A DNA stretch of 64,000 nucleotides. Origin: Pseudocitrobacter faecalis. Its GTDB lineage: Bacteria > Pseudomonadota > Gammaproteobacteria > Enterobacterales > Enterobacteriaceae. Location of the stretch: assembly GCA_003315335.1 (NCBI GenBank), contig QNRL01000004.1, positions 248,001 to 312,000 of the forward strand. The letters run 5' to 3'. Under the pieces are notes generated by a model. That model was not told the DNA's origin and made no database searches. It saw only the letters and a program-made list of their open reading frames with translations. This document shows, in pieces, positions 51,042 through 60,502 of the stretch; positions within the stretch are counted from its first letter, which is position 1; each line of letters begins with the position of its first letter. The translations under genes and the position numbers were made by a program.

Positions 51042-52209
51042 TCCAAAACCGCTGGGCGGGAAAATTATCAGCAAGCCGATCATTATTTTCGCGCCGCTGG
51101 CTGTGCTGTGCCTGATCATGATCGTCAAACGTCTGATCTGGGGATTGGGTTCCGTTTCCGATCTTAACGGTGGATACCCGTGGGGGATCTGGATCGCTTT
51201 CGATTTGCTGATCGGCACCGGCTTTGCCTGCGGCGGCTGGGCGCTGGCCTGGGCGGTGTATGTGTTCAACAAAGGGCGTTATCACCCGCTGGTGCGTCCG
51301 GCGCTGCTGGCGAGCCTGTTTGGTTATTCCCTCGGTGGACTGTCGATTACCATCGACGTTGGGCGTTACTGGAACCTGCCGTACTTTTACATTCCGGGGC
51401 ACTTTAACGTTAACTCGGTGCTGTTTGAAACCGCCGTCTGTATGACTATCTATATCGGCGTGATGGCGCTGGAGTTTGCGCCCGCGCTGCTGGAACGTAT
51501 GGGCTGGAAAGTACCGCTGAAGTTCCTCAATAAACTGATGTTCTTCATCATCGCGCTCGGCGCGCTGCTGCCGACGATGCACCAGTCTTCCATGGGGTCA
51601 TTGATGATCTCGGCGGGCTATAAAGTGCATCCGCTGTGGCAAAGCTACGAGATGCTGCCGCTGTTCTCGGTGCTGACCGCTTTCATCATGGGCTTCGCCA
51701 TTGTGGTGTTTGAAGGTTCGCTGGTGCAGTCCGGGCTACGGGGAAGAGGGCCGGATGAGAAATCGCTGTTTGTGAAGCTGATGAATACCGCCAGCGTGTT
51801 GCTTGCCCTGTTCCTGGTGTTACGCGTAGGCGAGCTGATTTATCGTCACAAGCTGTCGTATGCCTTTGCAGGGGATTTCTACTCCTTCCTGTTCTGGCTG
51901 GAAGCGCTGCTGATGCTGTTCCCGCTGGTGGTACTGCGCGTTGGGAAACTGCGTAATGATTCGCGCATGCTGTACCTGTCCGCACTGAGCGCGCTGCTTG
52001 GCTGTGCGACCTGGCGTATCTCCTATTCACTGGTAGCGTTCAACCCCGGTGGCGGTTACCGCTACTTCCCGACCTGGGAAGAGCTGCTGATTTCTATGGG
52101 TTTTGTGGCAATTGAGATTTGTGCATACATTCTGCTCATTCGTCTGTTGCCGATACTTCCCCCTTTAAAACAAAACGACAACAAGCGTCATGAGGCGAGC
52201 AAAGCATGA
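51031..52209 (+). CDS. hybB: Hydrogenase 2 membrane subunit HybB
   Basis: A 392-residue NrfD/PsrC-type membrane protein with about ten helices, such as [19 protein letters not shown] and [14 protein letters not shown]. It carries no haem and exchanges electrons and protons with the quinone pool. ATG 51031 follows GGAGGAGA; the frame could begin at 51016. It overlaps hybC by four bases (ATGA). Confidence 0.96.
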   Translation: MSHDPKPLGGKIISKPIIIFAPLAVLCLIMIVKRLIWGLGSVSDLNGGYPWGIWIAFDLLIGTGFACGGWALAWAVYVFNKGRYHPLVRPALLASLFGYSLGGLSITIDVGRYWNLPYFYIPGHFNVNSVLFETAVCMTIYIGVMALEFAPALLERMGWKVPLKFLNKLMFFIIALGALLPTMHQSSMGSLMISAGYKVHPLWQSYEMLPLFSVLTAFIMGFAIVVFEGSLVQSGLRGRGPDEKSLFVKLMNTASVLLALFLVLRVGELIYRHKLSYAFAGDFYSFLFWLEALLMLFPLVVLRVGKLRNDSRMLYLSALSALLGCATWRISYSLVAFNPGGGYRYFPTWEELLISMGFVAIEICAYILLIRLLPILPPLKQNDNKRHEASKA

Positions 52210-53909
52210 GCCAGAGAATTACGATTGACCCGGTAACCCGAATTGAAGGGCACCTGCGCATCGACTGTGAAATTGAAAATGGGGTGGTGTCTAAGGCCTG
52301 GGCGTCCGGCACCATGTGGCGCGGCATGGAAGAGATTGTCAAAAATCGCGATCCGCGTGACGCCTGGATGATTGTTCAGCGTATCTGCGGCGTGTGTACG
52401 ACCACCCATGCGATTGCCTCCGTGCGTGCGGCAGAAAGCGCGCTGAAAATTGATGTGCCGGCGAATGCGCAGCATATCCGCAATATCATTCTGGCGGCCC
52501 ACACCACGCATGATCACATCGTGCACTTTTATCAGCTTTCGGCGCTCGATTGGGTGGATATCACGTCAGCCCTGAAAGCGGATCCGGCGAAAGCCTCGGC
52601 GATGCTAAACGGCGTATCGAGCTGGCACCTGAACAGCGCGGAAGAGTTTACGAAGGTTCAAAATAAAATTAAGGACTTAGTTGCCAGCGGCCAGTTAGGC
52701 ATTTTCGCAAACGGCTACTGGGGGCACCCGGCGATGAAACTGCCGCCGGAAGTCAACCTGATTGCGGTGGCGCACTATCTTCAGGCGCTGGAGTGCCAGC
52801 GTGACGCGAATCGCGTGGTGGCGCTACTGGGCGGTAAATCGCCGCACATTCAGAACCTCGCCGTTGGCGGTGTAGCGAACCCAATCAACCTGGATGGCCT
52901 GGGCGTGCTGAACCTTGAACGCCTGATGTACATCAAATCCTTTATCGACAAACTGAGCGATTTCGTTGAGCAGGTTTATAAAGTTGATACTGCGGTCATT
53001 GCGGCGTTTTATCCAGAATGGCTTGAGCGCGGTCGCGGGGCGGTGAACTATCTTGCAACGCCGGAATTCCCGACCGATGGTAAAAACGGCAGCTTCCTCT
53101 TCCCGGGCGGCTATATCACCAACAGCGATCTCTCAACCTATCGCCCGATAAGTTCTCAGTCTGATGAGTTTCTGATTAAAGGGATCCAGGAGAGCGCGAA
53201 GCACGCGTGGTATAAAGACGAATCGCCGCAGGCACCGTGGGAAGGCACCACCGTGCCGAACTACACCGGCTGGTCAGACGATGGAAAATACTCCTGGGTG
53301 AAAGCGCCGACCTTCTACGGTAAAACCGTCGAAGTGGGGCCGCTGGCGAACATGCTGTGTAAACTGGCGGCAAAACGCGAATCTACCCACACGAAGCTCA
53401 ATGAAATCATCGCCATTTATACCAAACTGACGGGTAAAACGTTGGGTGTAGAGCAACTGCACTCTACGCTTGGTCGCATCATCGGGCGTACCGTTCACTG
53501 CTGCGAACTGCAACATATTCTGCAGCATCAGTACAGCGCGTTGGTGACTAACATCGGCAAGGGCGACCATACCACTTTTGTGAAACCGAATATCCCGGCC
53601 ACCGGTGAGTTTAAAGGCGTCGGCTTCCTCGAAGCGCCGCGCGGGATGCTGTCGCACTGGATGGTGATCAAAGACGGGATTATCAGCAACTATCAGGCGG
53701 TTGTACCTTCCACCTGGAACTCCGGCCCGCGTAATTTCAACGACGAAGTTGGCCCGTATGAACGTTCACTGGTGGGGACGCCGGTTGCCGATCCGGAAAA
53801 ACCGCTGGAAGTGGTGCGCACGATTCACTCTTTCGACCCGTGCATGTCCTGCGCGGTGCATGTGGTGGACGCCGACGGCAACGATGTTGTCGCGGTGAAG
53901 GTGCTGTGA
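52206..53909 (+). CDS. hybC: Hydrogenase 2 large subunit HybC
   Basis: A 567-residue catalytic subunit with the [NiFe] site held by RICGVCTTTH near the N-terminus and DPCMSCAVH at the C-terminus. The last 15 residues after His552 are the extension removed by HybD once nickel is inserted. It oxidises H2 in the periplasm after Tat export with HybO. Same length as in E. coli. Its stop overlaps the hybD ATG. Confidence 0.97.
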   Translation: MSQRITIDPVTRIEGHLRIDCEIENGVVSKAWASGTMWRGMEEIVKNRDPRDAWMIVQRICGVCTTTHAIASVRAAESALKIDVPANAQHIRNIILAAHTTHDHIVHFYQLSALDWVDITSALKADPAKASAMLNGVSSWHLNSAEEFTKVQNKIKDLVASGQLGIFANGYWGHPAMKLPPEVNLIAVAHYLQALECQRDANRVVALLGGKSPHIQNLAVGGVANPINLDGLGVLNLERLMYIKSFIDKLSDFVEQVYKVDTAVIAAFYPEWLERGRGAVNYLATPEFPTDGKNGSFLFPGGYITNSDLSTYRPISSQSDEFLIKGIQESAKHAWYKDESPQAPWEGTTVPNYTGWSDDGKYSWVKAPTFYGKTVEVGPLANMLCKLAAKRESTHTKLNEIIAIYTKLTGKTLGVEQLHSTLGRIIGRTVHCCELQHILQHQYSALVTNIGKGDHTTFVKPNIPATGEFKGVGFLEAPRGMLSHWMVIKDGIISNYQAVVPSTWNSGPRNFNDEVGPYERSLVGTPVADPEKPLEVVRTIHSFDPCMSCAVHVVDADGNDVVAVKVL

Positions 53910-54403
53910 TGCGGATTTTAGTGTTAGGCGTGGGCAACATTTTGCTCACCGATGAGGCAATCGGCGTGCGTATTGTTGAAGCCCTGGAGCAGCGTTACAT
54001 CCTGCCGGATTACGTCGAGGTACTTGACGGCGGTACGGCCGGCATGGAGTTGTTGGGGGATATGGCCGATCGCGATCATCTGATTATTGCCGATGCCATT
54101 GTCTCACGCAAAAATGCGCCGGGCACGATTATGGTGCTGCGCGATGATGAAGTTCCGGCGCTGTTTACCAACAAAATCTCCCCGCATCAGCTTGGGCTGG
54201 CCGATGTTCTGTCGGCCCTGCGTTTCACCGGTGAGTTTCCGAAAAAACTCACCCTGGTGGGCGTTATTCCTGAATCCCTTGAGCCCCATATCGGTTTAAC
54301 GCCAACCGTAGAAGCGATGATTACGCCGGCGCTGGAGCAGGTGCTGCTGGCGCTGCGCGAATCGGGCGTTGAGGTGGTAGCCCGGGAGGAAACGCATGTC
54401 TGA
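53909..54403 (+). CDS. hybD: Hydrogenase 2 maturation protease HybD
   Basis: A 164-residue HycI/HupD-type endopeptidase. The nickel-binding Glu, Asp and His lie in NILLTDEAIG (Glu16), LDGGTAG (Asp) and KISPHQLGLAD (His93). It trims the HybC C-terminus. It starts at the hybC stop (TGATG) and overlaps hybE by eight bases. Confidence 0.96.
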   Translation: MRILVLGVGNILLTDEAIGVRIVEALEQRYILPDYVEVLDGGTAGMELLGDMADRDHLIIADAIVSRKNAPGTIMVLRDDEVPALFTNKISPHQLGLADVLSALRFTGEFPKKLTLVGVIPESLEPHIGLTPTVEAMITPALEQVLLALRESGVEVVAREETHV

Positions 54404-54887
54404 TGAAATTACCGGTTTCTCAGCATCGCCACAGTTATTGGTGCAGGCAGCCTTTGAGGAAGTGGCGCGCCGTTCGATGCATGATCTGGCTTTTTTGCAC
54501 CAAACCATGCCAGTGTCTGTCTCCGAATTCACGCTCTTTGAAGGGCAATGGACGGGCTGTGTTATCACCCCGTGGATGCTGAGCGCGGTTATTTTCCCTG
54601 GCCCGTATCAGCGCTGGCCGCGTCGCACCGTCAGTGAAAAACTGGGGCTGCAACTGCCTTACGGCATCATGACCTTTACCGTGGGCGAGCTGGAGGGCGT
54701 TTCGCAATATCTTTCCTGCTCGCTGCTGTCACCGCTACCTCAAACGCTTGCGGTGGAAGAGGGGCTGCGGCTGGTGGATGATTGTGCGCGGATGCTGCTT
54801 TCCCTCCCGGTGAGCAACCCGGATGCGCCGGGCATGACAAGCCGCCGCTCGCTGCTGTTTGGCCGTCGGAGCGTGGCGGATGCATGA
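54396..54887 (+). CDS. hybE: Hydrogenase 2 chaperone HybE
   Basis: A 163-residue HupJ-type chaperone that binds the Tat signal of HybO and prevents premature export. Segments such as FTLFEGQWTGCVITPWMLSAV (broken in the middle by Gly) and LPYGIMTFTVGELEG are typical. It overlaps both neighbours by eight bases, a sign of tight translational coupling. Confidence 0.94.
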   Translation: MSDEITGFSASPQLLVQAAFEEVARRSMHDLAFLHQTMPVSVSEFTLFEGQWTGCVITPWMLSAVIFPGPYQRWPRRTVSEKLGLQLPYGIMTFTVGELEGVSQYLSCSLLSPLPQTLAVEEGLRLVDDCARMLLSLPVSNPDAPGMTSRRSLLFGRRSVADA

Positions 54888-55221
54888 GCTGTCGCTGTGC
54901 CAGAGCGCGGTGGAAATCATCCAGCAGCAGGCCGCGCAGCACGGTGTTAACCGCGTGACGGGCGTATGGCTCGAGATCGGTGCGCTCTCCTGCGTGGAAG
55001 AGAGCGCCGTGCGTTTCAGCTTTGATATTGTCTGTCAGAATACTGTCGCGCAGGGCTGTGAACTGCATATTGAGTACCGCTCCGCGCAGGCCTGGTGCTG
55101 GGATTGCAGCCGCGCGGTGGAAATCACCCAGCATGATGCGCATTGCCCACAGTGTGATGGCGCGAATTTGCGTGTCGATACGGGCGACTCGCTGCGGGTA
55201 AAAAGTATTGAAGTGGAATAA
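54880..55221 (+). CDS. hybF: Hydrogenase nickel incorporation protein HybF (HypA family)
   Basis: A 113-residue HypA homologue. The N-terminal MHEL carries the nickel-binding His2, and CWDC...CPQC (about 73-93) is the zinc site. With HypB it delivers nickel to hydrogenases 1 and 2. ATG 54880 is used because MHEL must be the start; the longer frame from 54859 would bury it. Confidence 0.96.
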   Translation: MHELSLCQSAVEIIQQQAAQHGVNRVTGVWLEIGALSCVEESAVRFSFDIVCQNTVAQGCELHIEYRSAQAWCWDCSRAVEITQHDAHCPQCDGANLRVDTGDSLRVKSIEVE

Positions 55222-55233
55222 CCGGAGTTAATT

Positions 55234-55482
55234 ATGTGTATTGGCGTACCGGGCCAGGTGCTGGCCGTGGGTGAAGATATTCACCAGCTGGCGCAGGTGG
55301 AAGTGTGCGGTGTGAAACGCGATGTGAATATTGCGCTTATCTGCGAAGGCGACACCGCCGACCTCGTTGGGCAGTGGGTGCTGGTGCACGTGGGCTTTGC
55401 CATGAGCATTATTGATGAAGCCGAAGCGCAGGCGACGCTGGCAGCGCTGCGGCAGATGGAACTTGACGAAACGGTGGTGTAA
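55234..55482 (+). CDS. hybG: Hydrogenase maturation chaperone HybG (HypC family)
   Basis: An 82-residue HypC homologue beginning [10 protein letters not shown]; Cys2 binds the Fe(CN)2CO precursor with HypD. It carries the iron group to HybC. Last gene of the operon. hypB, hypD, hypE and hypF are not in the window and must lie elsewhere for the enzyme to mature. Confidence 0.96.
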   Translation: MCIGVPGQVLAVGEDIHQLAQVEVCGVKRDVNIALICEGDTADLVGQWVLVHVGFAMSIIDEAEAQATLAALRQMELDETVV

Positions 55483-55563
55483 GTAATGGTTTAATTTCGT
55501 TGAACTGGCCCAGGACGCTATAATCCTGCTACGTTGCAGCATTACGCAAAAAGGGCAGTCACA

Positions 55564-56133
55564 GTGAAACGACTTATTATTGGAATATCCGGTGCCAGCG
55601 GCGCAATTTATGGCGTGCGCCTGCTTCAGGTTTTACGCGACGTGCCTGATATTGAAACACATCTGGTGATGAGCCAGGCCGCGCGGCAAACTCTTGCGCT
55701 GGAAACGGATCTCTCGTTGCGCGAGGTGCAGGCCTTTGCCGATGTCGTGCATGATGCGCGCGATATCGCCGCCAGTATCTCTTCGGGCTCCTTCAAAACC
55801 ATGGGCATGGTGATTCTGCCGTGTTCGATGAAAACCCTTTCCGGCATTGTGAACAGTTATACCGATGGGCTGCTGAGCCGCGCCGCGGATGTGGTGCTCA
55901 AAGAACGTCGCCCGCTGGTGCTCTGCGTGCGGGAAACGCCGCTGCATTTGGGGCATCTGCGTTTAATGACTCAGGCCGCCGAGATTGGCGCGGTGATTAT
56001 GCCGCCGGTTCCGGCGTTTTATCATCGTCCGCAAACTATTGATGATATTATAAATCAAACAGTTAACCGCGTTCTCGATCTCTTCAATATCGACCTGCCA
56101 CACGATCTCTTTACCCGCTGGCAAGGTGCCTGA
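55564..56133 (+). CDS. ubiX: Flavin prenyltransferase UbiX
   Basis: A 189-residue flavoprotein starting at GTG 55564. GISGASGAIYGVRLL is the FMN-binding start; SSGSFKTMGMVILPCSMKTLSGIV and ERRPLVLCVRETPLH are family blocks. It makes prenylated FMN for the UbiD decarboxylase in ubiquinone synthesis. In E. coli it follows purF directly. Confidence 0.96.
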   Translation: MKRLIIGISGASGAIYGVRLLQVLRDVPDIETHLVMSQAARQTLALETDLSLREVQAFADVVHDARDIAASISSGSFKTMGMVILPCSMKTLSGIVNSYTDGLLSRAADVVLKERRPLVLCVRETPLHLGHLRLMTQAAEIGAVIMPPVPAFYHRPQTIDDIINQTVNRVLDLFNIDLPHDLFTRWQGA

Positions 56134-56135
56134 AC

Positions 56136-56152
56136 TGCACCAGTGTGGTGCT
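56136..56152. promoter_or_regulatory. NtrC site upstream of argT
   Basis: TGCACCAGTGTGGTGCT matches the NtrC consensus TGCACC-N4-TGGTGCA in all but the last base. It starts three bases after the ubiX stop and is about 200 bases before the sigma-54 promoter, which would need DNA looping. Confidence 0.85.
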
Positions 56153-56338
56153 CATCTGTGCTTTTCGCCCTGTTGCAGGGCGATTTTGTAACGCCGATCA
56201 AATCCTCGATATTTAATCACGCATTTTGCGTTTTACTGCTGCGGATTATGTGTCCGAACTGCTATCTTCCTATCTTGTTACCATATTGCATCTTTTTATT
56301 AACATATTTAACGTCAAAGTTAGCGCTGACGATAAAGA

Positions 56339-56354
56339 TGGCATAAAAGCTGCA
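56339..56354 (+). promoter_or_regulatory. Sigma-54 promoter of argT
   Basis: TGGCATAAAAGCTGCA has the invariant GG and GC ten bases apart (56340-56341 and 56352-56353) and is close to TGGCAC-N5-TTGCA. Transcription would start near 56364, giving a leader of about 64 bases. Confidence 0.85.
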
Positions 56355-56427
56355 CTGTTGGTCTGCAACACACAACACAACCTATTAGATAGCAGCTCAC
56401 TGCATCACGATTTTTAAAGGGGTATGT

Positions 56428-57210
56428 ATGAAGAAGACGGTTCTGGCTCTCTCTTTACTGCTCGGTCTTGGCAGCGTTTCCAGCGCGTTTGCCGCATTGC
56501 CGCAAAGTATCCGCATCGGCACCGACACCACCTATGCACCGTTCTCGTCCAAAGATGCTAAAGGCGATTTCATCGGCTTTGATATCGATCTGGGTAATGA
56601 GATGTGCAAACGCATGCAGGTGAAGTGCTCCTGGGTCGGCAGTGATTTTGATGCCCTGATCCCCTCCATGAAAGCGAAGAAAATCGACGCGATTATCTCT
56701 TCTCTCTCTATCACCGAAAAACGCCAGCAGGAGATTGCCTTCTCCGACAAGCTCTACGCGGCAGATTCCCGTCTGATTGCCGCAAAAGGTTCGCCTATCC
56801 AGCCCACGCTGGATTCACTGAAAGGGAAGCACGTCGGCGTATTGCAGGGCTCGACTCAGGAAGCGTATGCGAACCAGAACTGGCGCAGCAAAGGCGTTGA
56901 TGTCGTGGCGTACCAGAACCAGGACCTGATTTACTCCGACCTGGCCGCGGGTCGTCTGGATGCTGCATTGCAGGATGAAGTGGCCGCCAGTGAAGGTTTC
57001 CTTAAGCAGCCTGCCGGGAAAGATTTTGACTTCGCCGGGCCTTCCGTGAAGGATAAAAAATTCTTTGGCGACGGCACAGGCGTTGGCCTGCGTAAAGATG
57101 ATGTTGAGCTGAAGCAGGCCTTTGATAAAGCACTGGCTGAGCTCCGCGCAGATGGTACTTACGACAAAATGGCGAAGAAGTATTTTAACTTCAACGTCTA
57201 CGGGGATTAA
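56428..57210 (+). CDS. argT: Lysine/arginine/ornithine-binding periplasmic protein ArgT
   Basis: A 260-residue binding protein with a 22-residue signal peptide ending in SSAFA. The SBP family 3 signature [14 protein letters not shown] and the DTTYAPFS ligand-site strand are seen. It feeds lysine, arginine and ornithine to the HisQMP permease. AAAGGGG precedes the ATG. A close paralogue of hisJ lies downstream. Confidence 0.96.
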   Translation: MKKTVLALSLLLGLGSVSSAFAALPQSIRIGTDTTYAPFSSKDAKGDFIGFDIDLGNEMCKRMQVKCSWVGSDFDALIPSMKAKKIDAIISSLSITEKRQQEIAFSDKLYAADSRLIAAKGSPIQPTLDSLKGKHVGVLQGSTQEAYANQNWRSKGVDVVAYQNQDLIYSDLAAGRLDAALQDEVAASEGFLKQPAGKDFDFAGPSVKDKKFFGDGTGVGLRKDDVELKQAFDKALAELRADGTYDKMAKKYFNFNVYGD

Positions 57211-57228
57211 TTTTCCCGACAGCACCAA

Positions 57229-57245
57229 TGCACTTTAATGGTGCA
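57229..57245. promoter_or_regulatory. NtrC site 1 upstream of hisJ
   Basis: TGCACTTTAATGGTGCA fits the NtrC consensus. It lies inside a larger inverted repeat, GCACCAATGCAC (57222-57233) with GTGCATTGGTGC (57241-57252), which could also form a hairpin behind argT. Its centre is about 165 bases before the expected start of transcription. Confidence 0.85.
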
Positions 57246-57280
57246 TTGGTGCTGCCAATGTCTCGATGTTGTGCACTCTG

Positions 57281-57297
57281 TGCACAAAAGTGGTGCA
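57281..57297. promoter_or_regulatory. NtrC site 2 upstream of hisJ
   Basis: TGCACAAAAGTGGTGCA fits the NtrC consensus. Its centre is 52 bases (about five helical turns) from site 1. It overlaps a perfect palindrome, TTGTGCAC-TCT-GTGCACAA (57269-57287). Confidence 0.85.
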
Positions 57298-57376
57298 TTC
57301 CTGCATAAATACGCATTTTTAGTGAGAAAAAAGCCAACAGACAGGGCAGAATGCTTTGCCATTCTGGGCTGAAAAG

Positions 57377-57392
57377 TGGCACGATAACTGCT
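57377..57392 (+). promoter_or_regulatory. Sigma-54 promoter of hisJQMP
   Basis: TGGCACGATAACTGCT keeps GG and GC ten bases apart (57378-57379 and 57390-57391) and the TGGCAC half intact. Start of transcription would be near 57402, 41 bases before hisJ. Confidence 0.88.
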
Positions 57393-57442
57393 CAGGATTT
57401 TTTGGACAAACCCGCAGAAATCAAAGGCAGTCGAGGATAAAT

Positions 57443-58225
57443 ATGAAAAAGCTGGCGTTATCTTTTTCTCTGGTATTGGCGCTTTCCAGCGCTTCGAGTG
57501 TTTTCGCAGCAATCCCACAAAAAGTACGAATTGGCACCGACCCAACCTATGCACCGTTTGAATCAAAGAATGCGAAGGGTGAATTGATTGGTTTTGATAT
57601 CGATCTGGCAAAAGAGCTGTGTAAGCGTATCCAGACACAATGTACCTTCGTTGAGAACCCGCTGGACGCGCTGATCCCGTCTCTGAAAGCGAAGAAAATC
57701 GATGCCATTATGTCTTCGCTCTCTATCACCGAAAAACGTCAGCAGGAAATCGCATTTACCGACAAGCTTTATGCAGCGGATTCTCGCCTGGTGGTGAAAA
57801 AAGGTTCTCCGGTGACGCCAGACCTCGCCACGCTGAAAGGCAAACGTGTCGGCGTACTGCAGGGTACGACCCAGGAAACTTACGGTAATGAACACTGGGC
57901 GGCAAAAGGCGTTGAGATCGTCTCTTATCAGGGCCAGGACAACATTTATTCTGACCTGACTGCGGGGCGCATTGACGCGGCGTTTCAGGATGAAGTCGCG
58001 GCAAGCGAAGGTTTCCTGAAGCAGCCAATTGGTAAAGATTACACGTTTGGTGGCCCGTCCATCAAAGATGAAAAACTGTTTGGCGTGGGTACCGGTATGG
58101 GCCTGCGTAAAGAAGATAACGAACTGCGTGAAGCGCTGAATAAAGCGTTTGCTGAAATGCGTGCTGACGGCACGTATGACAAGCTGGCGAAAAAGTACTT
58201 CGATTTTAACGTATACGGCGAATAA
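57443..58225 (+). CDS. hisJ: Histidine-binding periplasmic protein HisJ
   Basis: A 260-residue binding protein with a signal peptide ending in [19 protein letters not shown] is the family 3 signature. It binds L-histidine and docks to HisQMP. ATG 57443 with GAGGA upstream gives the E. coli length. The gene arose by duplication with argT and keeps the same ligand-site motif (TDPTYAPFE). Confidence 0.97.
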   Translation: MKKLALSFSLVLALSSASSVFAAIPQKVRIGTDPTYAPFESKNAKGELIGFDIDLAKELCKRIQTQCTFVENPLDALIPSLKAKKIDAIMSSLSITEKRQQEIAFTDKLYAADSRLVVKKGSPVTPDLATLKGKRVGVLQGTTQETYGNEHWAAKGVEIVSYQGQDNIYSDLTAGRIDAAFQDEVAASEGFLKQPIGKDYTFGGPSIKDEKLFGVGTGMGLRKEDNELREALNKAFAEMRADGTYDKLAKKYFDFNVYGE

Positions 58226-58240
58226 CCGTCGCTGACCACC

Positions 58241-58268
58241 CGTCGCCCCGCCTCTGAATGGGGCGACG
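58241..58268 (+). other. Hairpin between hisJ and hisQ
   Basis: CGTCGCCCC (58241-58249) pairs exactly with GGGGCGACG (58260-58268). In Salmonella a REP element in this position protects hisJ mRNA so that the binding protein is made in excess. This shorter hairpin is not a REP by sequence but could serve the same end. Confidence 0.75.
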
Positions 58269-58293
58269 GTGATAATAAGACAGGGCAGGCTGA

Positions 58294-58980
58294 ATGCTTT
58301 ACGGGTTTTCACAAGTCATTTTTCAGGGCGCGCTGGTGACGCTTGAGCTGGCAATCAGCTCAGTGGTACTGGCGGTGCTTATCGGCCTGGTTGGGGCTGG
58401 TGCAAAGCTTTCCAATAATCGCCTGTTGGCGTTGATTTTTGAAGGCTATACCACGCTGATTCGTGGCGTGCCAGATCTCGTGCTGATGTTGTTGATTTTC
58501 TATGGGTTACAGATGGCGCTGAACGTGGTCACCGATTCACTCGGTTTGAGCCAGTTCGACATCGACCCGATGATTGCCGGTATTATTACGCTTGGGTTTA
58601 TCTACGGCGCCTATTTTACTGAGACCTTCCGTGGTGCGTTTATGGCGGTGCCGAAAGGGCACATCGAGGCGGCGACGGCCTTTGGCTTTACCGGCGGGCA
58701 GACGTTCCGTCGCATTCTGTTCCCTGCGATGATGCGCTACGCGCTACCGGGGATTGGTAACAACTGGCAGGTTATTCTCAAATCGACGGCGCTGGTGTCG
58801 CTGCTGGGGCTGGAAGATGTGGTGAAAGCGACACAGCTGGCCGGGAAGAGTACCTGGGAGCCTTTCTATTTCGCCATCGTCTGTGGCCTGATCTATCTGG
58901 TATTTACAACCGTTTCCAATGGTGTGCTGCTGTTGCTCGAACGCCGTTACTCCGTGGGCGTGAAGAGGGCTGACCTGTGA
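58294..58980 (+). CDS. hisQ: Histidine ABC transporter permease HisQ
   Basis: A 228-residue inner-membrane permease with five helices. The EAA loop (EAATAFGFTGGQTFRRILFP) contacts HisP. With HisM it forms the channel for histidine, lysine, arginine and ornithine. It overlaps hisM by four bases. Confidence 0.96.
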   Translation: MLYGFSQVIFQGALVTLELAISSVVLAVLIGLVGAGAKLSNNRLLALIFEGYTTLIRGVPDLVLMLLIFYGLQMALNVVTDSLGLSQFDIDPMIAGIITLGFIYGAYFTETFRGAFMAVPKGHIEAATAFGFTGGQTFRRILFPAMMRYALPGIGNNWQVILKSTALVSLLGLEDVVKATQLAGKSTWEPFYFAIVCGLIYLVFTTVSNGVLLLLERRYSVGVKRADL

Positions 58981-59693
58981 TTGACATTATTCAGGAATAC
59001 TGGAAATCCCTGCTGTGGACGGATGGGTATCGCTTCACGGGCGTTGCCATTACGCTGTGGCTGCTGATTTCTTCGGTGGTGATGGGCGGCATTCTGGCGC
59101 TGTTTCTCGCCATTGCCCGCGTCTCCAGCAATAAATACATCCGATTCCCGGTGTGGCTGTTTACCTATATTTTTCGCGGCACGCCGCTGTATGTGCAACT
59201 GCTGGTGTTCTACTCCGGCATGTATACGCTCGAAATTGTGAAAGGCACCGAACTGCTGAACGCCTTTTTCCGCAGCGGCCTGAACTGTACGGTGCTGGCG
59301 CTCACGCTGAATACCTGCGCCTATACAACCGAGATTTTCGCGGGCGCGATTCGCGCGGTACCGGCGGGTGAAATTGAAGCGGCGCGCGCCTATGGTTTCT
59401 CCTCCGTTAAGCTTTACCGCTGCATTATTTTACCGTCGGCGCTGCGTATTGCGCTGCCGGCTTACAGCAATGAAGTGATTTTGATGCTGCACTCGACGGC
59501 GCTGGCATTCACCGCCACCGTGCCGGACTTACTGAAGATTGCCCGAGATATCAACTCTGCCACCTATCAGCCCTTTACGGCATTTGGGATCGCGGCGGTG
59601 CTTTATTTGATTATCTCGTATGTGCTGATCTCTCTGTTCCGCAAAGCGGAAAAACGCTGGTTGCAGCATGTAAAACCTTCTTCTTCGCACTGA
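58977..59693 (+). CDS. hisM: Histidine ABC transporter permease HisM
   Basis: A 238-residue permease paired with HisQ, starting at GTG 58977. The EAA loop reads [19 protein letters not shown]. Five helices are visible, with [18 protein letters not shown] between the second and third. Same length as in E. coli. hisP follows after seven bases. Confidence 0.96.
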   Translation: MIDIIQEYWKSLLWTDGYRFTGVAITLWLLISSVVMGGILALFLAIARVSSNKYIRFPVWLFTYIFRGTPLYVQLLVFYSGMYTLEIVKGTELLNAFFRSGLNCTVLALTLNTCAYTTEIFAGAIRAVPAGEIEAARAYGFSSVKLYRCIILPSALRIALPAYSNEVILMLHSTALAFTATVPDLLKIARDINSATYQPFTAFGIAAVLYLIISYVLISLFRKAEKRWLQHVKPSSSH

Positions 59694-59700
59694 GAACACG

Positions 59701-60474
59701 ATGCCTGAGAATAAATTAAACGTAATCGATCTGCATAAGCACTACGGCGAACACGAGGTGCTGAAAGGGGTATCACTGAAGGCGGATGCCGGTGATGTGA
59801 TCACTATTATTGGTTCGTCCGGGTCGGGGAAAAGTACGTTTTTGCGCTGTATTAACTTCCTCGAAAAACCGAGCGAAGGCACGATTGTGGTGAGCGGTCA
59901 GAATATCGGGCTGGTACGGGATAAAGACGGACAGTTGAAAGTCGCTGATAAAAATCAGCTGCGCCTGCTACGTACGCGTCTGACGATGGTCTTCCAGCAC
60001 TTTAATCTCTGGAGCCACATGACGGTGCTTGAGAACGTGATGGAAGCGCCGATTCAGGTGCTGGGCCTGAGCAAGCAGGAAGCGCGTGAACGTGCGGAAA
60101 AGTATCTCGCGAAGGTGGGCATTGATGCGCGCCAGCAGGCGAAATATCCGGTGCACCTTTCCGGTGGCCAGCAGCAGCGTGTTTCGATTGCCCGTGCATT
60201 GGCGATGGAGCCGGAAGTGCTGCTGTTTGATGAGCCGACCTCCGCGCTGGATCCGGAGCTGGTGGGCGAGGTGCTGCGCATCATGCAGCAACTGGCAGAA
60301 GAGGGGAAAACCATGGTAGTGGTGACGCACGAAATGGGCTTTGCCCGTCACGTATCGTCACATGTTATTTTCCTGCATCAGGGCAAAATTGAGGAAGAGG
60401 GTACCCCGGAACAACTGTTCGATAACCCGCAAAGCCCGCGTTTGCAGCAGTTCCTCAAAGGTTCTCTGAAGTAA
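59701..60474 (+). CDS. hisP: Histidine ABC transporter ATPase HisP
   Basis: A 257-residue ATPase. Walker A is GSSGSGKST (about 39-47), the Q loop FQHFNLW, the signature LSGGQQQRV, Walker [14 protein letters not shown] and the H loop VTHEMGF. Two copies sit on the inner face of HisQM and drive uptake for both HisJ and ArgT. Confidence 0.97.
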   Translation: MPENKLNVIDLHKHYGEHEVLKGVSLKADAGDVITIIGSSGSGKSTFLRCINFLEKPSEGTIVVSGQNIGLVRDKDGQLKVADKNQLRLLRTRLTMVFQHFNLWSHMTVLENVMEAPIQVLGLSKQEARERAEKYLAKVGIDARQQAKYPVHLSGGQQQRVSIARALAMEPEVLLFDEPTSALDPELVGEVLRIMQQLAEEGKTMVVVTHEMGFARHVSSHVIFLHQGKIEEEGTPEQLFDNPQSPRLQQFLKGSLK

Positions 60475-60481
60475 TCTTCTC

Positions 60482-60502
60482 AGCCCGGCTCTCTGCCGGG
60501 CT
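60482..60502. terminator. Hairpin between hisP and the GNAT gene
   Basis: AGCCCGGC (60482-60489) pairs with GCCGGGCT (60495-60502). It lies eight bases past hisP and overlaps the stop of the minus-strand gene. There is no clear T run. Confidence 0.6.
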
